Source of the DNA: Clostridia bacterium
Lineage (GTDB): Bacteria > Bacillota > Clostridia > Oscillospirales > Acutalibacteraceae
Direction of reading: 5' to 3'
Assembly (NCBI GenBank): GCA_017437005.1
Contig: JAFSBZ010000009.1
Coordinates: 1-41,006 of the forward strand
DNA: 41,006 bases
Positions 1 through 7,677 of the stretch are shown here, piece by piece. Both the position numbers and the translations under genes were made by a program. The notes beneath the pieces are model-generated. The model did no database searches. It was given only the letters and a program-made list of their open reading frames with translations, and was not told where the DNA came from. How positions within the stretch are numbered: position 1 is the first letter of the stretch; every line of letters begins with the position of its first letter.

Positions 1-102
1 AATGATAAACTCTTTGTCCTTGATTTCAAGATTAAAATCAGAAACAGCTGTTACGCCGCCCGGATATCTTTTGTAAACGTTGCGCAAAGATAAACTTGCC
101 AT
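1..102 (-). CDS. msmX: Sugar ABC importer ATPase, MsmX/UgpC type (5' end only)
   Basis: Only the first 34 codons are inside the window; the rest lies beyond base 1. The N-terminus MASLSLRNVYKRYPGGVTAV is the typical opening of MsmX/UgpC/MalK ATPases, which energise several carbohydrate ABC importers from one shared gene. Walker A and later motifs are off the edge and cannot be checked. The ATG at 102 follows an AGGAGG ribosome binding site. The minus-strand -10 TATAAT at 146-151 has only a weak -35 near 169-175. The family assignment is strong for such a short piece; the sugar is unknown. The orphan permease at 6512 is a possible client. Confidence 0.8.
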   Translation of the reverse strand, partial: MASLSLRNVYKRYPGGVTAVSDFNLEIKDKEFII

Positions 103-145
103 ATTGCAGCCTCCTAAAAATGCTATGAATACTTTTAACGTAGTT

Positions 146-175
146 ATTATAACAAAGTCTGCCGAAAAATGCTAT
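146..175 (-). promoter_or_regulatory. Probable promoter of the MsmX-type gene
   Basis: On the minus strand a perfect -10 TATAAT (146-151) sits 44 bases upstream of the ATG. The expected -35 position reads about TAGCAT, a poor match, so this promoter is weak or activator-dependent. The call rests on the -10 alone. Confidence 0.4.
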
Positions 176-222
176 ACTAAATATCACCAATCATATATTT
201 AATGTTTTGGCAAATATGCATA

Positions 223-927
223 CTAATTACTAAAAATTTGCTCAAGTTCGGGTTTTGTGAGTTCTCGGCACTGTCCGATTCCAAGATTTTCCGGTAAACG
301 TAGCTTGCCTATTGCACGTCTTTCAAGACCGTCAACCCCAAGTCCTGCTGTTCCGAACATTCTTTTAATCTGATGATATTTTCCTTCGCTTATTTTTATT
401 TCTGCCACCTTGTCTTCCAGAATATTAAGCTCGGCAGGGCGACATTTTGTTCCGTCCGCCAAAGTGATTCCTTCCGCGAATTTCTCGCACATTTCTTCGG
501 TCACTTCACCGTCCAGCCAGACCTTATATGTTTTTACCACATTCTTTTTAGGCGAAATTACTCTGTGAGCAAAATCACCGTCATCGGTTAAAATCAGCAG
601 ACCTGTGGTATCCTTGTCCAACCGACCCACCGGGGCAATGTTCGGTCTTCTGAGTGTTTCAGGGATCAAATCGACCACTGTTTCACGCTTTTTATCCTCG
701 GAAGCTGAAAGCACACCCTTTGGCTTATTAAGAAGAATATAAACATACTCTTTATAGCCTACCGGTTGTCCGCAATGCTTTATAAAGGCTTTTTCGGGGT
801 TGGTTTGAAAAGAAGGGTCACGCACAAGCTGACCGTCCACAAAAACCTTGCCAATCCTTATATCATTGCGTGCAATACTTCGGGAAATATTTAACTGTGA
901 TGATATTATTTTATCAAGTCTTTGCAA
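223..927 (-). CDS. RsuA/RluB-family rRNA pseudouridine synthase
   Basis: This 234-residue protein should isomerise a uridine in ribosomal RNA to pseudouridine; RsuA itself modifies the 16S rRNA. An N-terminal S4 RNA-binding domain (about 1-60) is followed by the catalytic domain, with the signature GRLDKDTTGLLILTDDG near residues 101-117 containing the catalytic Asp. The KYHQIKRMF motif near 182-190 is also typical. The start is a TTG at 927, supported by AAAGGATG seven bases upstream. It is the fifth gene of a leftward series behind ispD, ispF and a DUF4830 gene. The 16S-specific function (RsuA) rather than 23S (RluB) is suggested by length only. Confidence 0.9.
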   Translation of the reverse strand: MQRLDKIISSQLNISRSIARNDIRIGKVFVDGQLVRDPSFQTNPEKAFIKHCGQPVGYKEYVYILLNKPKGVLSASEDKKRETVVDLIPETLRRPNIAPVGRLDKDTTGLLILTDDGDFAHRVISPKKNVVKTYKVWLDGEVTEEMCEKFAEGITLADGTKCRPAELNILEDKVAEIKISEGKYHQIKRMFGTAGLGVDGLERRAIGKLRLPENLGIGQCRELTKPELEQIFSN

Positions 928-958
928 ATTAATACATCCTTTTTAGTATATAAACAAT

Positions 959-1384
959 TTATTTAATTATCGGTGAAATACTACCGTCAAGTCTTATTTC
1001 TGCCACATCGCCGCCGATTATATAGCCTTTGCATACAATAAGGTGTGCCTGCCGTGTATCATCCCCCGAAATGGGATATGTGTAAACCGTGGCATTTTCA
1101 CCTTTGAAGTGGCTCAGGTCAAAGCCCGATTTTTTCTGTATGGTGTTATATTCATTATAAACCTTACTGAATTTCTGCGGTATAACGATTTCCTTTGAGG
1201 TTGCTTCAGAATCGTCAACCTCAATACCGTGACTATTAAGAAATAATATCCTTTCAGCATTGGTAGAACCGTTTATTTTGCCCGACTCGGCAGAAAAATA
1301 CTGCCCAGCGACCACAAGGGCTATAATAATTACTCCAATTATAACAGCAAGAGTCTTTTTTGATAACGTAACATAAAGCTTCAT
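959..1384 (-). CDS. DUF4830 domain membrane-anchored protein
   Basis: This 141-residue protein has a short basic N-terminus, one hydrophobic segment at about residues 11-27, and a soluble domain outside the membrane. The pattern of AERILFLNSHGIEV, then EIVIPQKF, then a QKKSGFDL stretch and a closing GGDVAEIRLDG matches my recollection of DUF4830, a family of unknown function common in gut Clostridia. The ATG is preceded by AGGTGA. It lies between ispF (64 bases upstream) and the pseudouridine synthase. No catalytic residues are recognisable, so no function is proposed. Confidence 0.7.
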   Translation of the reverse strand: MKLYVTLSKKTLAVIIGVIIIALVVAGQYFSAESGKINGSTNAERILFLNSHGIEVDDSEATSKEIVIPQKFSKVYNEYNTIQKKSGFDLSHFKGENATVYTYPISGDDTRQAHLIVCKGYIIGGDVAEIRLDGSISPIIK

Positions 1385-1448
1385 AAAATCACCTATTAAT
1401 ATAGGTATGAAAAATCAGCTCTTTATATTACCTATTATATATAGTTAA

Positions 1449-1925
1449 TTACTCTGCTTTTTCTATCAGGCAGACAGCGTGTGCGGCAATTCCCGAAAGA
1501 TCACCTGTAAACCCGAGTCCCTCTTCGGTTGTTGCCTTAACATTAACGCAATCCTCTTCAATTCCGCAGATTTTTGCAATATTCTTCTTCATTTGCGGAA
1601 TATATCCCGCCAGCTTCGGTTTCTGGGCAAGAATGGTCGAATCAATATTAACCGGCTTAAAGCCCTTACTCTTTAAAAGCTCAATTACGCGGCCTAAAAG
1701 GATTCCACTGTCAATATTCTTGAAATTCTGGTCATTATCGGGGAAATGCTTTCCTATATCCCCAAGGGCAGCCGCTCCTAAAAGAGCATCGCAAACCGCA
1801 TGGTAAAGCACGTCCGCATCAGAATGACCTAAAAGTCCCAATTCGTATGGTATTTCCACACCGCCCAGAATTAATTTTCGGTCAGTAACCAGACGGTGAA
1901 CATCGTATCCGTGTCCTATTCTCAT
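1449..1925 (-). CDS. ispF: 2-C-methyl-D-erythritol 2,4-cyclodiphosphate synthase
   Basis: IspF catalyses the fifth step of the MEP isoprenoid pathway, turning CDP-methylerythritol 2-phosphate into the cyclic diphosphate with release of CMP. The 158-residue length is normal. The metal ligands of the GYDVHRL motif (Asp8, His10) and the [10 protein letters not shown] motif (His at about 34 and 42) are present, as is the family signature DIGKHFPD. The C-terminal [12 protein letters not shown] binds the cytidine nucleotide. Its ribosome binding site (AGGAGA) overlaps the stop codon of ispD, so the two are translationally close-coupled. This is the usual ispD-ispF pairing. Confidence 0.97.
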   Translation of the reverse strand: MRIGHGYDVHRLVTDRKLILGGVEIPYELGLLGHSDADVLYHAVCDALLGAAALGDIGKHFPDNDQNFKNIDSGILLGRVIELLKSKGFKPVNIDSTILAQKPKLAGYIPQMKKNIAKICGIEEDCVNVKATTEEGLGFTGDLSGIAAHAVCLIEKAE

Positions 1926-1934
1926 AGTTTTCTC

Positions 1935-2666
1935 CTAAAATTCATCTTCCGCAAAAGCAGTTGCTGTTTTAACATCTTCGGGAGTGGTGATTTTAATGTT
2001 TTTATAGTTTCCCTCAACCGTAAAAACGTCAAAGCCTGCTGCTTCCATTATAGACATATCATCGGTAAATCCTGTAACATCGCCTATCTTTTCAACCGCG
2101 CCGAGGTATTCCTTTTTTCTGACACCCTGAGGGGTTTGCACCGCAACCAAGGAATCACGCACAAGGGTTTTAATAACCTTGCCCTCTGCATCCACTTCCT
2201 TGATAGTATCCTTAACCTTTACCGCGCAGGTAACTGCAAAGCAACTTTCCAGAGCCTTTGCCACAGAACAGATTACTTCATTTGTAACAAAAGGTCTTGC
2301 ACCGTCGTGTATAAGAACGTATTCTTCATCTTCTGCAACCCTTGCAAAACCGTTAAGCACCGATTCCGGACGGGTTTCGCCGCCGCAGACGATGTCCGTT
2401 AATTTATTTATGGAATACTCCTCTGCCAATTGCTGCAGTTTAAAAACATCATCAGCCTTTGCCACAAGAATTATATTTTTTATTGCATCACAGTTTTCAA
2501 AGCAAAGCAGGGTTTTAACAATAACAGGGATTCCGTTCAAATTAAGGAATTGCTTATTTTTGCCCTGCATTCTGGACGAAGAACCTGCCGCAACTATTAT
2601 TACCGACAAACCCTGATTTTTTTCCTCGCAAACATCATATTGCAGTTTTATTTCGGTTTTATTCAA
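1935..2666 (-). CDS. ispD: 2-C-methyl-D-erythritol 4-phosphate cytidylyltransferase
   Basis: IspD joins CTP and methylerythritol 4-phosphate in the third step of the MEP pathway. The nucleotide-binding signature VIVAAGSSSRMQGKNKQF is at about residues 24-41, and HDGARPF near 141-147 is the metal- and substrate-binding motif. The 243-residue length is about 15 residues longer than typical because of an N-terminal extension of roughly 19 residues (MNKTEIKLQYDVCEEKNQG). A downstream start is not obvious, so the extension may be real. It is followed ten bases later by ispF. The gene lies 82 bases downstream of the CD1247-type gene. Confidence 0.95.
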   Translation of the reverse strand: MNKTEIKLQYDVCEEKNQGLSVIIVAAGSSSRMQGKNKQFLNLNGIPVIVKTLLCFENCDAIKNIILVAKADDVFKLQQLAEEYSINKLTDIVCGGETRPESVLNGFARVAEDEEYVLIHDGARPFVTNEVICSVAKALESCFAVTCAVKVKDTIKEVDAEGKVIKTLVRDSLVAVQTPQGVRKKEYLGAVEKIGDVTGFTDDMSIMEAAGFDVFTVEGNYKNIKITTPEDVKTATAFAEDEF

Positions 2667-2706
2667 AAAAACACCGCCTGATTAATATATATCTTAATAT
2701 GAAATA

Positions 2707-2728
2707 TAGGGGCCGTTACCGACCCCTA
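2707..2728. other. GC-rich imperfect inverted repeat between ispD and the CD1247-type gene
   Basis: TAGGGGCCG and CGACCCCTA form a stem with one mismatch and a four-base loop in an otherwise AT-rich gap. It is not followed by a clear U-run on either strand, so it is more likely an RNA processing or stabilising hairpin, or a dispersed palindromic unit, than a rho-independent terminator. Confidence 0.45.
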
Positions 2729-2748
2729 CAACTTTAGATTTAATGAAA

Positions 2749-3204
2749 TTATTCTTCGGTTTCTTCTTCACAGTCACAACCGCAATCGCAGCAGCAGTCA
2801 CCGTCAAAATCGAACTCAAGCTCTGTTCCGCAATTGGGGCAGGTCATACCGTCTTCCTCAAGCATATCTGCATCGAGATAAATCACGTCGTTGCATGCGG
2901 GACACTCAATTTCGTAAACCTCATCGTCACAATCGCAGTCACAGTCACAATCATCACAATCGCAGTCGCAATCGTCATCATCGTCGCCGTAAATCACTTC
3001 TTCTACATAAGAAAGATCTTCGTCAACAGCATCAATCTGCTCCATGAGCTCGTCGCAACCGTCTTCAATATCACAGATTTCCTCTGTTATATCGCCCAAA
3101 AGGTCGATAATAGCAGCAAGAATCTTGCCTTCTTTTGTAGCCTCGTCAAGACCGAGACCTTCTGCTAAGCCTTTAATATAAGCAATCTTTTCACAAATAT
3201 CCAT
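2749..3204 (-). CDS. CD1247-type zinc-ribbon protein with Asp/Cys tract
   Basis: This 151-residue, very acidic protein has a helical N-terminal domain (about 1-72) as in the CD1247 N-terminal family of Clostridia. It is followed by an alternating Asp/Cys tract at residues 74-94, a zinc ribbon with CPAC (101-104) and CPNC (122-125), and a Cys-rich acidic tail at 137-145. Two or more metal-binding regions are therefore visible, but the metal and function are unknown. The start has GGAGG ten bases upstream. It follows efp by 40 bases and is probably co-transcribed, a pairing I recall from other Clostridia. The tract is encoded by a GA(Y)TG(Y) hexamer array. Confidence 0.85.
   Translation of the reverse strand: MDICEKIAYIKGLAEGLGLDEATKEGKILAAIIDLLGDITEEICDIEDGCDELMEQIDAVDEDLSYVEEVIYGDDDDDCDCDCDDCDCDCDCDDEVYEIECPACNDVIYLDADMLEEDGMTCPNCGTELEFDFDGDCCCDCGCDCEEETEE
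2923..2985 (-). repeat. Asp/Cys-encoding short tandem repeat
   Basis: The minus strand here reads as imperfect tandem GAC/GAT-TGT/TGC hexamers, flanked by a run of Asp codons. Synonymous third-base changes break up the repeat, which suggests selection to keep the protein sequence while limiting slippage. It encodes residues 74-94 of the CD1247-type protein. Confidence 0.85.
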
Positions 3205-3244
3205 TACAAAAACCTCCGTTCACAAAGTATAAACCCAATAGGAT

Positions 3245-3802
3245 TTATGCACGCTCCATATATTCACCGGTACGTGTATCGATTCTTACCATGTCACCCT
3301 CGTTAATGAAAAGAGGAACACGAATTTCTGCACCTGTTTCAACAGTAGCAGGTTTGGTAGCGTTGGTAGCAGTGTTGCCTGCAAAACCGGGGTCGGTCTG
3401 GGTAATCTGAAGCTCAACAAATGTTGGGGGCTCAACACCGAAAACGTTGCCCTTATAAGAAAGAATCTTACAAACCATGTTTTCCTTAACAAACTTGAAG
3501 TTATCGCCAAGCTCGCTTGCATTGATCGGAACCATATCATAGGTTTCCTGATCCATGAAGTAATAAAGGTCACCGTCACTATAAGAATATTCCATATCCT
3601 TACGTTCAACATAAGCGGTAGGGAATTTAGCGGTGGGGTTATAGCTCTTTTCAATAACCGAACCTGTAATTACATTCTTAATTTTTGTTCTTACGAAAGC
3701 AGCACCTTTACCGGGTTTAACGTGTTGGAATTCAACAACCTGAAGAACGTTACCGTCTTCCTCAAAGGTTACGCCGTTTCTGAAATCGCCTGCACTAATC
3801 AT
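3245..3802 (-). CDS. efp: Translation elongation factor P
   Basis: EF-P enters the ribosomal E site and rescues stalling at polyproline stretches. The 185-residue length is normal, with an N-terminal KOW-like domain followed by two OB-fold domains. The loop [10 protein letters not shown] places a lysine at position 32, the residue that is post-translationally modified in many bacteria. The C-terminal [17 protein letters not shown] is a classic EF-P ending. No modification enzyme gene is in the window. A consensus promoter and GGAGG ribosome binding site lie upstream. It is the first gene of a leftward series with the CD1247-type gene. Confidence 0.98.
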   Translation of the reverse strand: MISAGDFRNGVTFEEDGNVLQVVEFQHVKPGKGAAFVRTKIKNVITGSVIEKSYNPTAKFPTAYVERKDMEYSYSDGDLYYFMDQETYDMVPINASELGDNFKFVKENMVCKILSYKGNVFGVEPPTFVELQITQTDPGFAGNTATNATKPATVETGAEIRVPLFINEGDMVRIDTRTGEYMERA

Positions 3803-3871
3803 TTTAACAAATCCTCCAAAACGCAGCTCTGCTTAAAGGCAGAATACCGCAATTATTTTACATACAAAAGT

Positions 3872-3900
3872 ATTATAAAGCTTTTCTTAGGATTTGTCAA
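3872..3900 (-). promoter_or_regulatory. Sigma-A promoter of efp
   Basis: On the minus strand TTGACA (3895-3900) and TATAAT (3872-3877) are both perfect consensus hexamers separated by 17 bases. The efp ATG is about 70 bases downstream, leaving a leader of roughly 62 bases. Confidence 0.92.
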
Positions 3901-4298
3901 GTTTTTATGATATACAAAGAAAAACTTATCTTTAAATTATACTTTCGCGGAGTACCTCCGCAGGTATGCCACATTTACTCTGTTCTAATTTGCTACTATG
4001 TACCCCGATGGTGAGGATATATAGTAAATGGGTCAAAGGTGAAACCCTTGTCGTTGAGGGGAAATGTCACGTAGTGACAAAGGAGGACGGGCTGTCAGCC
4101 TGATAGTTGAAGATTTGTTTTTTCAAGTAATCGTTTAATAATTCTAAAAACAATCTAAAGGAAGCTTTATTCTTTTAACAACCTTCATAACCCTAATTAC
4201 TCTATGTTAAAGACAACGACTCATAATGCTTATATAATCATGATGATTAATAAAGAGTCTTATATAAAAGAAAAAGAGTCATAAGGATTGTAAAAACA
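3901..4298. other. Non-coding gap with a hairpin-rich segment (about 3945-4110)
   Basis: No convincing gene lies in this gap. Several short perfect hairpins cluster in the first half: GCGGAG/CTCCGC (3947-3961, loop TAC), TGTCAC/GTGACA (4065-4079, loop GTA), and weaker GGGT/ACCC and GGCT/AGCC pairs around 4030-4110. This half is GC-richer than its surroundings. The second half is AT-rich, with repeats of the words CTTATATA and AGAGTC. The first half could be a remnant of a dispersed palindromic repeat or a structured RNA; I do not recognise a named family. Confidence 0.5.
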
Positions 4299-4327
4299 TT
4301 GCAATTCTAAATAAATTACGGTATAAT
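4299..4327 (+). promoter_or_regulatory. Sigma-A promoter of the LRR-like gene
   Basis: TTGCAA (4299-4304) and TATAAT (4322-4327) are separated by 17 bases, 36 bases before the ATG at 4364. The gene therefore has its own transcript. Confidence 0.8.
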
Positions 4328-4363
4328 TTCTTTGCGAAAAAGTTCTTACTTATGAGGTGAAGA

Positions 4364-5275
4364 ATGAATAACAAGTTTTACGATATTGCATTTAAGGAAT
4401 CTCTAACTTTTTATACTTACGAACTATATTGTTCTCCCGAAGATAGAGAAACCGTTAATTGCACAGAAGATTTTTTTAATCAAGGTTTTTTAAAAGATTC
4501 TGTATGGGACAAATATGCAGAGTACTTATACAGATGTAAAGATTGTCCCTATTTTAAACACGATATAGGTTTTTATTTTGGGGATAACCACTTTACCAAT
4601 GATTTTTCAAACAAAGAAATTTTTGTAATAAATGTTAAGAATACAGAAGAATTAAATCTTGTTGTGGATAATTTACCTATCAACACCAAAGCAATTTGGA
4701 TAGGTAGTATTAAACCAATAAATTATTCCGCACTTGAAAAACTAACCGAATTGCAAACGGTATGCATAAACCTCACGGCAAAGGATATTCTTTGGGACGT
4801 GGAAAAAACACCTAATCTTGATGTTTTAGAAATTGAATTAGGTGCTAATGCTCCTGAAATAACAAAAATTAAAAAAGCAAAAAACTTACGACATTTATGT
4901 CTAAATATTCACATTTCCCAAACTAACAATACCGTTATTCCTACATTTTCGTTTTTAAAAGAAATGCCTAACCTCGATAGTTTGGTCATATCGGGAGTCA
5001 CCGCACAAGACAATAACATTGACGATTTGATTAATATACCAAATCTAAAGCGATTGTGGATTTCGCCCGATATTTATTCAACCGAAGATTATGCAAAATT
5101 TGAATCTTTAAAGTTTAAAATATTTGATGAATACGGAATTTATGAATATGACAAAGAAGAAGTTACTATAGAAGATATTAGACCTCTTGGAAAAGGCAAA
5201 CGCTACTTTAAATGCGAAAAAGCAAAGGGAAAATTTATTGCACAGTACGAAAATATTATGAAAAAATACAAATGA
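4364..5275 (+). CDS. LRR-like hypothetical protein
   Basis: I do not recognise this 303-residue protein as a named family. It has no signal peptide or membrane segment. The middle (about 88-240) shows irregular repeats of the kind L..L..L..L.I, for example ALEKLTELQTVCINL, TPNLDVLEIELG, AKNLRHLCLNI, MPNLDSLVISG and IPNLKRLWISP, which is the look of a leucine-rich repeat fold. The N-terminus has a CKDC motif that might bind metal. The ATG follows GAGGTGA. It sits alone between leftward housekeeping genes, with its own promoter and terminator, and its base composition is AT-richer than its neighbours, so lateral acquisition is possible. Confidence 0.75.
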   Translation: MNNKFYDIAFKESLTFYTYELYCSPEDRETVNCTEDFFNQGFLKDSVWDKYAEYLYRCKDCPYFKHDIGFYFGDNHFTNDFSNKEIFVINVKNTEELNLVVDNLPINTKAIWIGSIKPINYSALEKLTELQTVCINLTAKDILWDVEKTPNLDVLEIELGANAPEITKIKKAKNLRHLCLNIHISQTNNTVIPTFSFLKEMPNLDSLVISGVTAQDNNIDDLINIPNLKRLWISPDIYSTEDYAKFESLKFKIFDEYGIYEYDKEEVTIEDIRPLGKGKRYFKCEKAKGKFIAQYENIMKKYK

Positions 5276-5278
5276 AGC

Positions 5279-5313
5279 AAGGACTATGACATTTTGTGTG
5301 TCATAGTCCTTTT
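5279..5313 (+). terminator. Rho-independent terminator of the LRR-like gene
   Basis: A 13-bp perfect stem (AAGGACTATGACA with its complement, loop TTTTGTG) is followed by TTTT, immediately after the stop codon. Confidence 0.9.
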
Positions 5314-5352
5314 AAAATAATTTGCACCAAATCAAAAATGAGTGAAAAAAAG

Positions 5353-5387
5353 AAACCCCCGAAAACCGTGATGGTTTCGGGGGTTTT
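5353..5387 (-). terminator. Rho-independent terminator of rplM-rpsI
   Basis: A GC-rich stem (AACCCCCGAAACC on the minus strand, loop ATCAC) is followed on the minus strand by TTTCTTTTTTT. It lies 24 bases past the rpsI stop codon and can also act on plus-strand transcripts. Confidence 0.92.
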
Positions 5388-5410
5388 TGTAAACATTGAA
5401 ATAATACAGA

Positions 5411-5809
5411 TTATCTCTTTGAGAACTGTGGAGCACGACGAGCGCCTTTGAGACCGTATTTCTTTCTTTCCTTCATACGTGGGTCACGTGTGAGGAAACC
5501 AGCCTTCTTAAGCTCTGGACGAAGCTCAGCGTCTGCCTGCAAGAGTGCACGAGCGATACCGTGGCGGATAGCACCAGCCTGACCGGTAACACCGCCGCCT
5601 GCTACGCGGCATACAATGTCAAACTTGTCAGCATTCTCGGTAAGAACGAGTGGCTGACGAACGATAACCTTTAAGGTTTCAAGGCCAAAGTAATCATCAA
5701 TATCTCTTTCGTTGATAGTGATTTTACCTGTACCCTGGTATACTCTAACACGGGCAACAGAACTCTTTCTTCTGCCGGTGCCGTAAAAATATGGCTTTCC
5801 TTCAAACAT
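5411..5809 (-). CDS. rpsI: 30S ribosomal protein uS9
   Basis: The 132-residue protein carries the uS9 hallmarks: an early [12 protein letters not shown] segment, [19 protein letters not shown] in the middle, and the basic C-terminal tail ending RRAPQFSKR, which reaches toward the P-site tRNA. Length is normal. A GGGAG ribosome binding site precedes the ATG. It lies 17 bases downstream of rplM in the universal rplM-rpsI order and ends the operon at a strong terminator. Confidence 0.98.
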   Translation of the reverse strand: MFEGKPYFYGTGRRKSSVARVRVYQGTGKITINERDIDDYFGLETLKVIVRQPLVLTENADKFDIVCRVAGGGVTGQAGAIRHGIARALLQADAELRPELKKAGFLTRDPRMKERKKYGLKGARRAPQFSKR

Positions 5810-5826
5810 CTTTTCTGTCTCCCTTC

Positions 5827-6258
5827 TTAGAATTCATACTTTTCAGGCTTTTGTGCTACCTGAACATAGTTTTCGCCTGCATAAATGTGAAGACGAGTAA
5901 GTGCCTTACGACCGATTGTAGTATCGGGAACCATGCCCTTTACTGCAAGCTCCATAGCAAGCTCAGGACGGGTGTTCATAAGGGTTGAATATTTAACCTC
6001 TTTAAGACCGCCAATCCAGCCTGTATGACGACGATAGTATTTGTTTTCTAACTTCTTGCCTGTTAAAACTGCCTTGTCAGCATTGATAACGATAACGTGG
6101 TCACCACAGTCAACGTGTGGAGTAAAGCTTGGCTTTACCTTACCACGAAGCAAATCAGCAACCTTAGCAGCGGTGCGGCCAAGTGGACGATTTGCAGCGT
6201 CAACGATGTACCATTTGCGCTGAACTTCGGCAGGTTTTGCCATAAATGTTTTTGACAT
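5827..6258 (-). CDS. rplM: 50S ribosomal protein uL13
   Basis: The 143-residue protein matches uL13, with [19 protein letters not shown], the [16 protein letters not shown] core and RHTGWIGG as conserved blocks. The reading frame is open further upstream to 6411, but I choose the ATG at 6258 because GGAGG lies eight bases before it, the length then fits the family, and the mapped promoter lies between 6301 and 6329. A second Met five codons in is a less likely start. No room exists for the L13 leader RNA known in some Bacillota: the leader is only about 35 bases. Confidence 0.97.
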   Translation of the reverse strand: MSKTFMAKPAEVQRKWYIVDAANRPLGRTAAKVADLLRGKVKPSFTPHVDCGDHVIVINADKAVLTGKKLENKYYRRHTGWIGGLKEVKYSTLMNTRPELAMELAVKGMVPDTTIGRKALTRLHIYAGENYVQVAQKPEKYEF

Positions 6259-6300
6259 AACCAAAACCTCCAAATTAAGTTTCATTTTTTGTGCCCGAAT

Positions 6301-6329
6301 ATAATACCACAGCCAAATTGCTTTGTCAA
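6301..6329 (-). promoter_or_regulatory. Sigma-A promoter of rplM-rpsI
   Basis: On the minus strand TTGACA (6324-6329) and TATTAT (6301-6306) are separated by 17 bases. This fits a highly expressed ribosomal-protein operon. Confidence 0.92.
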
Positions 6330-6446
6330 CACTAATTTTCAAAAAAATTAATTTAAAAAACAAAATCTTTAATTTGCTCGTTTTTTCTCGTTTTTTCTTC
6401 CAAATGCTCACTTGTGATTTTTAAAAATACAGTAAATAATCAATGC

Positions 6447-6474
6447 TTGCATATAAAAAATAATGTGTTATAAT
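6447..6474 (+). promoter_or_regulatory. Sigma-A promoter of the orphan sugar permease
   Basis: TTGCAT (6447-6452) and a perfect TATAAT (6469-6474) are 16 bases apart, about 38 bases before the GTG start. It shows that the permease begins its own transcript rather than continuing an importer operon. Confidence 0.75.
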
Positions 6475-6511
6475 TAAATAGTGCATACTTAAAGTTTTGG
6501 AGGTGTGGCTT

Positions 6512-7546
6512 GTGCGAAATGTTTTTGGAACAATTAAAAATCCATCGGAAGCCGATAAACTAAAAGTTTTGCGTTATGCCGAAAAAGGCACTAACGTTTT
6601 ATATTCAACAATAAGATATGCGTTACTTATTTCAATAGGGTTTATAATTTTATATCCACTTCTTTATATGGTAGTAACATCCATTATGAGCCCGCTGGCA
6701 TTTGCCAACTCAACACGTGTGTGGATTCCTACATCTTTAAACATAAAAGATAACTACGCTAAAACTATAGAGGCATTATCATACTGGCCGTCGTTGCTTA
6801 ATACATTAAAAATAGAGGTTGTAAGCGCGCTGCTTGAGGTTGTGTCTTGTGCGATTGCCGGCTACGGTTTTGCAAGATTTGATTTCAAGGGCAAAAAAAT
6901 ATTAACGGGAATACTTTTTGCAACTATTCTTGTTCCTGATATGATGGTTCTTATTCCTCGTATGGTAAATTATTCTAATCTTGACTTTTTGTTTATAGGC
7001 AAGGGTATAGAGGTGTTGGTTCACGGCATAGGCAATATTTTTGGCGCTGATTGGACCATCGACATTACCCCTAATATTGTAAATAATCCTCTTACGATGT
7101 GGCTACCGTCGTTATTTGGCGTGGGGCTTCGTTCGGGAGTGCTTATTTACATATATATTCAGTTTTTCTCGGGCCTTCCTCGCGAGCTTGAAGAGGCGGC
7201 TTGGGTAGATGGTGCGGGGCCATTTAAAACATTTCTTAAAATTGCGGTTCCGTCATCAAGCGTAGTGTTTATTACAGTATTGGTATTTTCACTTATTTGG
7301 CATTGGAACGATTCGCTGCTTTCGGGTATGTACTTAACAAGTGATTTTCCGCTTGCGAGCGCCCTAAGTGCTGTTGAGCCATACATAGGCGCAAAGTGGG
7401 GACTTTACGGCGGCGCGTCTACTCCTCAACAGGCGTCAATAGTTATGGCTTCTTGCCTTTTGTTTATAGCACCTATGCTTATATTTTATATGTTTATACA
7501 GCGCGGCTTTATCGAAAGTATTGACCGCGTGGGAATTACAGGATAA
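6512..7546 (+). CDS. Carbohydrate ABC transporter permease, MalG/GanQ type (orphan)
   Basis: A 344-residue inner-membrane subunit of a carbohydrate uptake ABC transporter. It has about six membrane segments, the first at roughly 31-55. The EAA loop that docks the ATPase is present as EEAAWVDGAGPFKTFLKIAVP around residues 225-245. I choose the GTG at 6512 because GGAGGTG ends seven bases before it; a TTG 15 bases upstream is inside that ribosome binding site. The usual partner permease and sugar-binding lipoprotein are missing on both sides. With its own promoter and a strong terminator it is a true single-gene unit. An MsmX-type ATPase starts 6.4 kb away. Confidence 0.9.
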   Translation: MRNVFGTIKNPSEADKLKVLRYAEKGTNVLYSTIRYALLISIGFIILYPLLYMVVTSIMSPLAFANSTRVWIPTSLNIKDNYAKTIEALSYWPSLLNTLKIEVVSALLEVVSCAIAGYGFARFDFKGKKILTGILFATILVPDMMVLIPRMVNYSNLDFLFIGKGIEVLVHGIGNIFGADWTIDITPNIVNNPLTMWLPSLFGVGLRSGVLIYIYIQFFSGLPRELEEAAWVDGAGPFKTFLKIAVPSSSVVFITVLVFSLIWHWNDSLLSGMYLTSDFPLASALSAVEPYIGAKWGLYGGASTPQQASIVMASCLLFIAPMLIFYMFIQRGFIESIDRVGITG

Positions 7547-7574
7547 AAAAGAGTCGGCATGCCGACTCTTTTTT
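7545..7574. terminator. Bidirectional terminator after the orphan permease
   Basis: A 30-base perfect palindrome with the stem GAGTCGGC/GCCGACTC is flanked by A6 and T6, starting at the permease stop codon. Confidence 0.93.
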
Positions 7575-7608
7575 AAATTGAAAGTTGAAAATTGAAAATG
7601 GAAAGTTA

Positions 7609-7637
7609 TTGAATTATATAGAGTTCTATGTTAATAT
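7609..7637 (+). promoter_or_regulatory. Sigma-A promoter of the ymdB-type gene
   Basis: TTGAAT (7609-7614) and TAATAT (7632-7637) are separated by 17 bases and lie 40 bases before the ATG at 7678. It may drive the whole series through the ABC exporter at 14219, since no terminator is seen before 15937. Confidence 0.65.
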
Positions 7638-7677
7638 AAATATGTATAGCAATTCTTAAATTAGAAAGTGGATTAAA

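Noticed and set aside
2923-2985. Asp/Cys tract as a metallothionein or a CRISPR-like repeat.
   Set aside because: It is in frame inside a larger protein with a conserved N-terminal domain, and the repeat unit is only six bases.
2743-3168. Large antisense ORF opposite the CD1247-type gene encoding a Val/Ile-rich repeat.
   Set aside because: It is the complement of the Asp/Cys tract and has no ribosome binding site or terminator of its own.
5827-6411. Longer rplM reading frame beginning at 6411.
   Set aside because: The extra 51 codons cross the promoter and precede the ribosome binding site; uL13 length fits the 6258 start.
6259-6500. Possible assembly join where the strand switches from ribosomal genes to a lone sugar permease.
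   Set aside because: Both sides have complete, normal promoters facing outward and similar style of codon use; an ordinary divergent intergenic region explains it.
7575-7608. Short direct repeats of GAAAGTTGAAAATTGAAAATG before the ymdB promoter.
   Set aside because: Low-complexity AT-rich sequence of a few copies; no symmetry or gene association to support a functional element.
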